Assembly (NCBI GenBank): GCA_013306675.1
Contig: JABLUY010000318.1
Span: 1-35,039 of the forward strand
Length of the DNA stretch: 35,039 nucleotides
Direction of reading: 5' to 3'
DNA from: Thraustochytrium sp. TN22
Lineage: Eukaryota; Sar; Bigyra; Thraustochytrida; Thraustochytriidae
Positions 18,423 to 26,716 of this stretch are shown one piece after another (positions within the stretch are counted from its first letter, which is position 1; every line of letters begins with the position of its first letter). A program made the translations under genes and the position numbers. Below the pieces are notes generated by a model that was not told the origin of the DNA, did no database searches, and saw only the letters and a list, made by a program, of their open reading frames with translations.

Positions 18423-20042
18423 ATGCCGCGCGCGTTCACGGAGCGCGTGCGCGCGAGCGTGGTGCTGGCGGCAGACCGCGAGCAGGCCGCGGTGGTGAAT
18501 GCGCTGCTGGGGCTCGCGGCCGAGGAGACGCCACACGAAGTCGACAAGCTGCGCGAGGACGCGGGCAGCAGCACAGCTGCGGCGACGGCAGCAGCGGCAG
18601 ACGACGAGGCAGGCGAGCAGACGCAGGAGCAGCAGCCGCAGCAGCAGCCGCAGCCGCAGCCGCAGCAGCAGACGGAGAACAAGGAGGATGACCGAGACTG
18701 GAGCGCGGCGCCCATGGAGCGCAACTTTGCCTTCCCTGGCGAGCTAGCAACGTTCTATGTACTGATCGAGGCGCGCGAAGAGGCCAAGGCCGAGGCCGAA
18801 CAGCAGCAAAGCGCGACGCGCGAGCAAGACGAGGAAGATCTGCGGCGCATGTGCCGGTCGTTGGATGTGGTACTCAACATGAGCGATAGCGCGTGCCACC
18901 CCAGCGCCGTGCTGCTGTGCCCGCGACAGCCGTCGTCGCAGCAGGAGGCGACAAACGCCGTGGGCCCGGCGGAAGCGCTGCCGCTGGTGAAGCGTCTGCG
19001 CAAGACATACGCTGTGTACTACTTCCAGATTGACATGCCCACGACGAGCGCGGGCGGTTTGGGTGCGGGCGGCGCTCAGCAGGGCGCTGAGCTGGAGCTG
19101 ACGCTGTACTGCCGGCTGGTGACGGCGAGCTTTGGGGCGCGACTGAATCGTGAGGCCGGGCGCGTGGCGCTCATGAGCCTGCGGCATGCGGACCCGCAGC
19201 AGTTTGTGGCGCTGCTGCCGCGCGCGCAGCGCGTGCTGGAATCGACGCACGCGGCGCGACCCATGGAGCGACAGACGCTGGAGGTGCATCACACGGTGCG
19301 CAAAGAGCGGTGCGTGTTGATCCGGTCTCGGTACAAGCAGGTGAATCGCAAGTGCTTCATCGAGGTGGCATGCGAGAACACGCACCCAAGCGTGCGCGTC
19401 GTGCTCAAAGATCTGACGCTGCACACGTTCACGAACCGGCCCATTAGCATGCGCGTGACGCGGCTGGGCCGCTGGGTGCTGCCTCTGGAGCTGCTGCCGG
19501 GCGAGCGGCAGACGGTGTGTTTCCTGCTCTCGCACTTTGAGGACGTCTCGCCGCAGGCCTACGTGGAGCCGCAGGACGCGGCGTCCGAGGGCATTGGCAG
19601 CCGCTACACGAGCATTGCCACCGTCACCTGGACCTCGGACGTCTCGCTGGCCGAGGTACGCGGCAAGCACCGCGTGGAGTGGGATTTTGCGAGCGGCGTT
19701 TTTGATGCCGTCTCGTTGCACCTGGAGCGCGACGAAGGCTGTGCCAATCTCCGAGCCGGTGACTGCTTCAAGCTGCTTCTGGTCGTGCGCAACCGTGCTG
19801 ATGCCGAGGCAGACCTGCGCGTCCTCCTGCCCACGCCCCAGGACATGTCTACTTCGTGCGTGATCCCACTCGACGCCTCTCTGCATGTGGGCAAGGTCTC
19901 CTCTCGGCCCGTGGAGGTGCCTCTGCGCTTCATGGCGCTGCGCCCTGGCACCACGGACCTTGCACAGCTTGTCCAGGTTCTGGACGCGCTCTCTGGCACG
20001 GTGGTTGCGGTCAAGGAGCCGCACTTTGTCTCCATCTCGTAA
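18423..20042 (+). CDS. TRAPPC14 (MAP11)/TRAPPC13-like trafficking protein
   Basis: A 539-residue protein, probably built of beta-sandwich domains. The resemblance to the human TRAPPII subunits TRAPPC14 and TRAPPC13 is from memory and rests on the order of weak motifs: RNFAFPGELATFYVLIE near the N-terminus; CFIEVACENTHPSVRVVLKD about residues 310-330; the ERQTVCFLL element; an ATVTW segment followed by Leu/Arg-rich strands (about 398-425); FKLLLVVRNRADAEADLRVLLP (about 450-470); and the terminal FMALRPGTTDLAQLVQVLD. A Gln/Glu-rich disordered stretch lies at about 60-85 and another charged loop near 118-140. In animals these subunits serve TRAPPII, which acts on Rab GTPases at the Golgi and in ciliary vesicle traffic. 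ATG 18423 is the first ATG and has a gcgtgacc context identical to that of the SNF2 gene. It is convergent with the kinase gene. Confidence 0.55.
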   Translation: MPRAFTERVRASVVLAADREQAAVVNALLGLAAEETPHEVDKLREDAGSSTAAATAAAADDEAGEQTQEQQPQQQPQPQPQQQTENKEDDRDWSAAPMERNFAFPGELATFYVLIEAREEAKAEAEQQQSATREQDEEDLRRMCRSLDVVLNMSDSACHPSAVLLCPRQPSSQQEATNAVGPAEALPLVKRLRKTYAVYYFQIDMPTTSAGGLGAGGAQQGAELELTLYCRLVTASFGARLNREAGRVALMSLRHADPQQFVALLPRAQRVLESTHAARPMERQTLEVHHTVRKERCVLIRSRYKQVNRKCFIEVACENTHPSVRVVLKDLTLHTFTNRPISMRVTRLGRWVLPLELLPGERQTVCFLLSHFEDVSPQAYVEPQDAASEGIGSRYTSIATVTWTSDVSLAEVRGKHRVEWDFASGVFDAVSLHLERDEGCANLRAGDCFKLLLVVRNRADAEADLRVLLPTPQDMSTSCVIPLDASLHVGKVSSRPVEVPLRFMALRPGTTDLAQLVQVLDALSGTVVAVKEPHFVSIS

Positions 20043-20469
20043 ACTATCAGTGATACACAAATTCGGGCGGCGCTGAGCAAATCTGGCGATGTTGAAAGGA
20101 GAAGAAGAAGAAGAAGGAGGAGGAGGAGGTGATGATATTGTCGGGTGATCGCCTGAGCACCTCGCGCTCCACCACCTGCTGCCGCCCTCCACGCAGTCTC
20201 CTCGCCCCCACCCCCCACCACCACAACCTCTGTCGCCTCCAGCCAGAGCCAGTACCGGTGCCAGTGCCAGTGCAGTGGCTGACAGCCCCGCGCTCCACCC
20301 GTCTGATGAGACGGACCAGCAGAAAAAGGAACTTGTGTGTCTCTCTCATCCATGCCTCTCTCATCCATGCCGGTGCGATGGCCGCGCCGATTTGGTCAAG
20401 TTGTCGCTGGGCAGAACGCGCTGCGTGGAAAGCAACCTGTCAAAAGAGGTCACGAACATTCTTATTGCA
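20043..20469. other. Convergent 3' spacer with a purine-rich run
   Basis: It lies between the stop codons of the TRAPPC14-like and kinase genes. It holds an AGG/AAG purine tract (about 20095-20131) and a 15-bp direct repeat (ctctcatccatgcct type) at about 20343-20371. No gene is seen. Confidence 0.6.
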
Positions 20470-21259
20470 TCAAAGCAGGCTGTCGTCGCTGCGGATCTTA
20501 ACGAGCTTAAAGGCCGGGCGGTCCTCACGATCCGCGTCCAGCTTGCGCTTGGCACCCGAAGGCGAGGTGTTGTCATTATCGTCAGAGGCATTGGGGCGGT
20601 TGCTGCGGTCGTCGAAGGGCCGCGGAGGCGGGCCTGGAAGCGATTCAATCGACTCCTGGCTGGCCGGCTCGTGCGCGGCCGCAGACGCGTCGGCATCCTG
20701 AGGAGCAAGAACTGGCGCAGCGACAGCGGCGCCTGCAGCAGCAGCAGAAGTCGAAGAAGAAGAAGAAGACGACGAGGAGGAGGAAGAGCTGCTCGAGGAC
20801 GAACTGGAAGCGGCAGACTGCTGTCGCGCGGGAGGGGCGGGCACCGGCATGGGGCGCTCCGCCTCGGCGAGCCAGGGATGGCGGAGCGCCTGGTGCACAG
20901 TGAGACGCTTCTTGCCGTCAACTTGGAGCAGGCCAAGGATGAAGTTCTGCAAGACGGGCGACATGGCGCGAAACTCTCGCGCGCGGTGCAACACGGCGAA
21001 CTGCTCGTCGTGGCTGCGCGCGTTCTGCGGGAAGGGCGGCGTGACGGTGAGGATGATGTAGGCCGTGACGCCAAGACTCCACATGTCTGCCTCCTTTCCG
21101 TAGGTGCCAAGGCCAAGCTCAGACTGCTCGCGGCGCAGCACCTCGGGCGCGGCGTAGCCGATGGTGCCGCAGAGCGTGCGGCGACCCTTGTTCTCTTGCT
21201 TGGCAAGGCCAAAGTCCGCGAGCTTAATGTCGACGTCGGAGTCCACCGAGGCGAGCAGA

Positions 21260-21294
<35 letters not shown>

Positions 21295-22336
21295 CTGGTC
21301 GTGCAGGTAGGCGACGGCGCGCAGAATGTTGCGGATGAGGCAGCGCGCAGCTGGCTCCCGGTAGGCACCCTTGTTCATGAGGCGGTCGAAGAGCTCGCCG
21401 CCGCAGACAAACTCCATGACAATGAGCAGCGCGCGGTCGGTGGAGAAGATGTCCTTGAGCTTGATGATGCCCGGATGGTCTAGGTTGCGCATGATGAGCG
21501 CCTCGTTCATGAGGTCCTTGAGCGAGCGCGTGCTCTTGCCGCTAGCCAGATGGCGCTTGTCGATTACCTTGAGCGCAAAAAAGCCGTGCGTGGCGCGCTC
21601 CTGCGCGCGGTACACCGTGGCGTGGCCGCCCTCGCCGAGCTTATTGAGAACATCGTACTTGGCGACGAAGTCCTCGCACTGCATGGCCGCCATCATGCCC
21701 GAGTCGCCGCCGGCCGCCGACGCCAGGTGCGCGTACGCCGCGCCAGCCTGCGGACCGTCGCCGTGGGCGGCGCGCTGCGCGAAACGCATGCGCGCGGCCT
21801 GATCCTCGTGTGCGCGCGAGATGATCTTCTCGAAGCAGAACTCGTACCACTCCTGCACCGAGGAGCTGGGCCGCGAGCGCACGAGCGAGAAGACGTCGCC
21901 GTTTTTGAGCTCCTTGCGCTGACCGCGGCGCAGGCGCTTGCCCAGCACGTAGGTCCCGTTGGAGCTTGAATTGTCCGAGATGAACACCGTGTCGCCCTGG
22001 CGCTCCAGGACGCAGTGCTCCACGCTCACGGACGGATCGTTCAGCCGCAAGTCCATCATGGCACCGCGCCCAATGCGAAACTTTTCCGTGCCCCCGCGGC
22101 CGACCACCTCCACCGCGCCGCGTTCCTGCGCCACTGCGCCTCGCCGCCGTGCCGCGCCGCTCACCGGCAGGGGTGGCTGGTACAGCGCACTGCGCTCCGT
22201 GTGGACGAGCCTGCCCCACGGCCGGCTTGCCAGCTCCTCCAGGTCCTCGTCGTCCTCCTCCTGGCTGTTGGCCAGGGGTTGGGTGCTGTCCACCACCCCG
22301 TGCAGCTGCTCGCTGCCGAGCGGGTCACCCGGCGGC

Positions 22337-22368
<32 letters not shown>

Positions 22369-22485
22369 CTGTTGATCTTGCTGCTGTTGCAGATGCTGGC
22401 CGTGCGTTGGGTGGTGCTCGTCCTCCGCGGACAATCGAGCCGGCATCTGCTCGTCCACGTCCATCATGAGCCCCGAGTTCGTCAT
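20470..22485 (-). CDS. FHA-domain serine/threonine kinase, CHK2/Rad53-like
   Basis: A 671-residue kinase of the CAMK group with an N-terminal phosphothreonine-binding FHA domain, the layout of CHK2/Cds1/Rad53 checkpoint kinases. A poly-Gln run (about 34-50) comes first, then TQ and SQ sites (about 68-75) of the type used by ATM/ATR. The FHA domain (about 128-202) shows GRG, S-V-x-H (154-157) and NGTYV. The kinase domain (about 277-540) is complete: glycine loop LGEGGHATVY, lysine in FALKVID, HRDLKPEN (401-408), DFG (424-426) and APE (446-448). It should be active. The C-terminal tail has a poly-Ser run (about 560-579) and a basic GAKRKLD nuclear signal. It probably acts in the DNA-damage response; this is family-based. 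The start ATG is the first in frame. It is convergent with the TRAPPC14-like gene and follows the MCTP-like gene on the same strand. Confidence 0.9.
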
Positions 22486-23201
22486 GGCGGCGAGCTGTGG
22501 CTTCGCGGCGTACGCCGTGCGGGCCGGCCCTTCGCTCGGCGCCAGGTGGCTGGGCGGCCGGGCGGCCGGGCGAGCGAGGCAGCGAGAGCGACCGGGTGAG
22601 CGAGCTAGCGAGGGCGCCCGCGAGCCCGTTGCTTGGCGCCGGTCGGCCGAGCGAGAGCGGATGGAGCGGCCGCGACCGCTGCTTGGCGCGTGCCCCCCCT
22701 TCCCCCTCCTCCGTCTCTTCCCCTCCTTCTCTTTGCGGGTCGGCCGCGCGCGACCACGACCACGACTCGGTCGGGCGCAACGAGGGGGGGGGGGAGCGCG
22801 GCGAGGCTGCGCCGCGGCCCGCTCCGCCGCGCGCGCCGGCGGCCGGCGCTCGCGGTCTGCTATCTATCTGCCGTGGCCAGCGCGGGTTGTTGTCGTGTGC
22901 TCTCGCTGCTCTATACTAACTGCAGCTGCGAAACGGGCGGTTCGCGTAACCGAAAGAAACGCTTAAGCGCAACTTGAACTTCAAGTTCAAGTGCAAGTTG
23001 AATGCACTGGCACTGGCACTGCACTGCAAAGACCGTGACTCGGACGCACAGTCAGAAGGCCTGCGGGTCGGAACTTCTTCGAAGTTCTTTGAAGCGGACC
23101 GTGACCTTGGAAAACGTTGAAGGTGCCAGGGTCAAGGTTCAAGTGCAACTCGGATCAGCAGCATCAGAAGAATGTAATTGATGATCAGGTCAGAGAGGCA
23201 A
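22486..23201. promoter_or_regulatory. Spacer upstream of the FHA kinase, with palindromes
   Basis: It should hold the kinase promoter and the MCTP-like 3' untranslated region. A perfect inverted repeat acttgaactt-c-aagttcaagt lies at 22972-22992, and related gaacttc/gaagttc palindromes occur around 23069-23095. A G-run sits at 22785-22795. The palindromes might bind a dimeric factor; no known site is matched. No gene is seen. Confidence 0.45.
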
Positions 23202-24755
23202 TCAGGAAAAAAGACCCAGCTCCTGGGTCGATGCGATGCGCAAATGGACGAGGTCCTGGCCGTCAGGCACGCGCGCAACGAGATTCACGAGCATCTGCCG
23301 TAGAATACCCAAGTAGCAGGACGCACCGCGACAGGGCAGCGTGGCCAGAGAGGTCGCCGGTTTCTTCTGGAAGGTCGCGTCCTGCATCGGTGCGACAGCC
23401 GCCGCGTCCCGGCGCGAAGCAAACATGGGAGCAAAGAAGACGAGCGCGCCGAATGCGAGGACCAGGCGCGGCGGCGGCACGCGAAGGAGCTCGGTGAGTA
23501 CCCAAGCCATGGTGCTTGTCAGGAGGCCGGCCATGATGGTGAAGAAAGAGGCCGCCAGGCTCACGAGCGGATCGGCCCAGTTGAAAAGGTTGACGGCGCG
23601 CTCAACGAGCGAGGCGTGGCGGTGCACAATGCCCAGCGCCGCCTCACAGTGTACAATCTCCGTGCCGGACGACTTGGGCACCGCCTCCACCTCGCAATGC
23701 AGCACTCCGGTGGCGTCCTCGCCCGCCACGGGCACCTCCTTGTTGATCTCAAAGTGCATCGGGTCCTCCTCGTCCATCTCGGTCTCCGCCTCGGAAAGGG
23801 GCGGCAGGTGGGCCGCGCTAACATCCTTGAGCGGAGTCTCGCTCTCGGCGCTGTCTTGCGACGACACAGCATCCGCGGTCGGTGGTGCCCAGATAAGCGG
23901 GGGCTCCACCGGCGGCTCGCACGGGCAGGCGGCGCCGATGCCCACCACGAGCATGGCCGCCAAAGCGGGCAACTGCCAAAACGGAGCCATGATGCCCGCG
24001 TAAAGAAACCAGATCAAGCAGAGCACGGCGGGGCCCGGGCGGTCGCCGCTCCGCACAGCGTGCAGCGCGTCCCAAAAGGCGCGCAACGACGCCTCGAGCG
24101 CCGCCAGGCGCAACTCGCTGTAGCGCAGCGGCCCCACCGTCGCTTCGTGCACGGAGGCACCCTGTGCGTCGAGCAGCGGGCGTTGCGCGTACGGCGGGTT
24201 GAGCAGCGCACAGAGCACGAGCGGGTAGCCTGGCCGCACCAAGAGCGTGACCGAGACGTGCATCTCGCCCAGCGACGCCGTAGGCCGCTCCAGGCCGGCC
24301 AGCTGATACCGCGCGTTCTGGGGCAGTGGCGGGTAGAGCGTGAACCAGCCGTCGAGGCGAAACTCACGACGTCGCTGGCTCGCCAGGCTGCGCACCGACT
24401 CGCGCGCGTATAGCCTGCTCAGCGGCAAAACCACCCTGCCCACGCAGACGTCTTCCTGCTCGCCGCCCTGCCGCGCGAGCAGCGAGATCACCACGTCGGC
24501 ACCCACGTCCGTGGCATCGAGCTCCGAGTCCGCCGCGCCCGCCTGGTCGAAGACGAGCGTCCCGTCAACGCCGGCCTGCGGCACACGCCCAGTGGAGCAC
24601 ACGGCCGACTCGAGCCTGACCGTGCAGAAGAACCCGTTGTGCTTGCTGGCCACCAGCCCGCGCACCGCGAGCCCCTCCACGCGCACCTGCGCCAGCACGG
24701 GCCTCCCGTCGCGCTCCAGCTCCAGCGCGGCGTCCATGCTCATGTTGTGCGCCAT
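23202..24755 (-). CDS. MCTP-like protein: C2-like domain plus C-terminal membrane segments
   Basis: A 517-residue membrane protein. Residues about 1-190 form a C2-like beta region (VVISLLARQ...VCVGRVVLPLSRLY fits the last strands of a C2 domain), but the usual calcium-binding Asp loops are not seen. A hydrophobic pair follows at about 241-276. An acidic cytosolic-type loop (about 285-375) separates it from NWADPLVSLAASFF and further hydrophobic stretches (about 390-450). The NW-x-x-PL pattern before a membrane hairpin resembles the C-terminal region of MCTP proteins, which tether the ER to other membranes. Known MCTPs have three or four C2 domains; here only one is evident. ATG 24755 is chosen; ATG 24962 would add 69 Arg/Ala-rich residues that look like leader sequence. 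The role is inferred. Confidence 0.65.
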   Translation of the reverse strand: MAHNMSMDAALELERDGRPVLAQVRVEGLAVRGLVASKHNGFFCTVRLESAVCSTGRVPQAGVDGTLVFDQAGAADSELDATDVGADVVISLLARQGGEQEDVCVGRVVLPLSRLYARESVRSLASQRRREFRLDGWFTLYPPLPQNARYQLAGLERPTASLGEMHVSVTLLVRPGYPLVLCALLNPPYAQRPLLDAQGASVHEATVGPLRYSELRLAALEASLRAFWDALHAVRSGDRPGPAVLCLIWFLYAGIMAPFWQLPALAAMLVVGIGAACPCEPPVEPPLIWAPPTADAVSSQDSAESETPLKDVSAAHLPPLSEAETEMDEEDPMHFEINKEVPVAGEDATGVLHCEVEAVPKSSGTEIVHCEAALGIVHRHASLVERAVNLFNWADPLVSLAASFFTIMAGLLTSTMAWVLTELLRVPPPRLVLAFGALVFFAPMFASRRDAAAVAPMQDATFQKKPATSLATLPCRGASCYLGILRQMLVNLVARVPDGQDLVHLRIASTQELGLFS

Positions 24756-25356
24756 CGTTTCTGCTTTGGTTTGCCTTGCCCACCAGCTTACCGCGCCGTG
24801 AACTGCGCGGCCCCTTCTTCGGGCGCCTGGTTCCGCGGCCAGGGCCAGCCAGGTCGCCGGCGCCGCGCTGCCACGGCTGCGACGCCCTGCGCGCGGGCGC
24901 GCCAACGCTTGCGCCCGGTCAGCGCGCTGTGCCCGGAGCGCGCCCACCGAGGCTGCGGGCATAGCCGCTGTGGCCCGCTGTGTAGTGCGCGCTGTGGGCT
25001 TGAGGCGCGCGCGGTGGCGAGCAGCAGACCTGCGGCGCAACTGCGGAGGCACCTGCGCGCAAAGCCTCGCGCGTGCGCTTCGACCACGCCAGCACGGCGC
25101 CAGCTTGGGCGGCCACAGCTAGAGGCCTACCCAAACCCGGCTTCCGCGCGGCGAGAGAGCCTGCGTGGAAGCGGAGCGGGCCTGCATGGAAGCGGAGCGG
25201 ACAGCGAGCGTAAGAGAACGCGCCTGCTGACCGACCGGCCGGCCGTACCAGTGCACGGCACGGCCGGGCCGGCCGCCGCACGGACTGCACCGTGACGCCT
25301 GTCACTGTGACGCCTTTCAAGCTGTGTCTGCCAAGCTGGCAACAAGCGAGGTTGTT
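24756..25356. other. GC-rich leader and spacer upstream of the MCTP-like gene
   Basis: Probable promoter and leader of the MCTP-like gene. A 20-bp unit (cctgcgtggaagcggagcgg) occurs twice at 25160-25179 and 25181-25200. gtgacgcct repeats occur at about 25291-25315. No gene is supported. Confidence 0.5.
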
Positions 25357-25644
25357 TCACTGAGCGAGGGCACGCTCAGCCAGCACGTCTTCAGTCCCGA
25401 AGACAATAGCACCGCTCCAGCTGATGCCGAAGAGGTCGTCGTGCTCGACATTGGCATCCCGAGGCCGACACTTGTGCTTGGTGAGCTGTTCACTGAGCAC
25501 AGAGGCGTCAAGGCAAGTTTTCTCCGTCCAATACCGCGTCCGCGTGAGCTTGATGCCGATCGTCGACTCGTGCGCGAGGACTACATCCTCCTTGTGGTGT
25601 CCGCGTCCGCAGGCCCAAATTGCGCCCACTCGGATCGACGACAT
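25357..25644 (-). CDS. Hypothetical 95-residue protein (small gene or gene fragment)
   Basis: An ATG-initiated frame of 95 codons with coding-like character: mostly G/C third positions and a globular composition (IGIKLTRTRYWTEKTCLDAS, then EHDDLFGISWSGAIVFGTED near the end). No family is recognised, and no signal peptide or membrane segment is seen. It sits alone between the MCTP-like gene and the 11-bp minisatellite. It could be a real small gene, the last piece of a decayed larger gene, or chance. In-frame codons continue some way upstream of the ATG without an obvious start. Confidence 0.35.
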   Translation of the reverse strand: MSSIRVGAIWACGRGHHKEDVVLAHESTIGIKLTRTRYWTEKTCLDASVLSEQLTKHKCRPRDANVEHDDLFGISWSGAIVFGTEDVLAERALAQ

Positions 25645-26716
25645 CAGCGTGCACCCGGCAGACGTTAATGAAGCAGGCTGGAAAAGGAGCTTGCCGGTGC
25701 GTCAGGGACGCAGAGGCTGTGGTACAATGTCCACTACGCCTCTCGTTGTGGGCGCCGTGCAGCCGATGAACGACCACGACGGCGGCGCTAGCTGGTGTCA
25801 TCGCCATTGACTGCAACATTACCAACAAGGTTTTGAGCTTATCGTCGACACGTGCAGGTCTGGGAAACTTTCGTGGCGCGGCTTGCCAATGGCTTGTCCA
25901 TGGCTTGCCCATGGCTTGCCCATGGCTTGCCCATGGCTTGCCCATGGCTTGCCCATGGCTTGCCCATGGCTTGCCCATGGCTTGCCCATGGCTTGCCCAT
26001 GGCTTGCCCATGGCTTGCCCATGGCTTGCCCATGGCTTGCCCATGGCTTGCCCATGGCTTGCCCATGGCTTGCCCATGGCTTGCCCATGGCTTGCCCATG
26101 GCTTGCCCATGGCTTGCCCATGGCTTGCCCATGGCTTGCCCATGGCTTGCCCATGGCTTGCCCATGGCTTGCCCATGGCTTGCCCATGGCTTGCCCATGG
26201 CTTGCCCATGGCTTGCCCATGGCTTGCCCATGGCTTGCCCATGGCTTGCCCATGGCTTGGCATGACTCGCTTTTTTTTCGACGATTCGTTTGACCCTTTC
26301 GCCAAACAACATCGGCGAACCGGGCATTCCAGCTCTGGCACACATGTGCTCCAGCAGAGTGCGGATCGTGGAACCGGGCTGGCCGACCACCATCGCCTTG
26401 GCACGCTCCCCGCAATGTCATGCCATGTCATGAAACAGATGAAAAGAGGGCGTCCGTTGATCAACTTCAAAAAGGCTCGCCCTCCGAGAGTGTTGCAAGT
26501 AAATACGCCACTCCGGCGTCGTCAACATGCACCGGCCTCTCCCCGGCATCAGCAGAGGTGGAGAAGGACAGCCCGTACCCTTGAGCGACGGTAAAGCCTC
26601 CCCCCAGTTGGAGGATTCTAGCCTGCCAGAGAGGTCGCGCACGCGAGCTAAGCTCGATTTGACGCCTGGAGCTGTAAATGTTCAAATCATCTCGTTGTCG
26701 TAAGAACTGAAATTAG
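25645..26716. other. Spacer containing the 11-bp minisatellite, downstream of the receptor gene
   Basis: Apart from the minisatellite (25881-26260) and a short T-run (26271-26278), nothing is recognised. It includes the receptor gene's 3' untranslated region. The long frames on both strands here are products of the repeat. Confidence 0.6.
25881..26260. repeat. 11-bp minisatellite (atggcttgccc), about 34 copies
   Basis: The unit atggcttgccc repeats almost without change for about 380 bases; the first few copies vary (gccaatggcttgtcc). Each junction creates ccatgg. Since three units make 33 bases with no stop, all six frames are open, which yields artefactual PWASHGQAMGK- or WLAHGLPMACP-type proteins. 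Confidence 0.97.

Noticed and set aside
18744-20192. 482-codon minus-strand frame opposite the TRAPPC14-like gene
   Set aside because: His/Arg/Gln-rich composition typical of an antisense shadow. No domain seen; it overlaps a better plus-strand gene.
22972-23095. Heat-shock element
   Set aside because: GAA and TTC blocks are one or three bases apart instead of the required two.
25508-26470. Long minus- and plus-strand frames encoding PWASHGQAMGK or WLAHGLPMACP repeats
   Set aside because: They are the 11-bp minisatellite read in frames without stops. All six frames are open across it.
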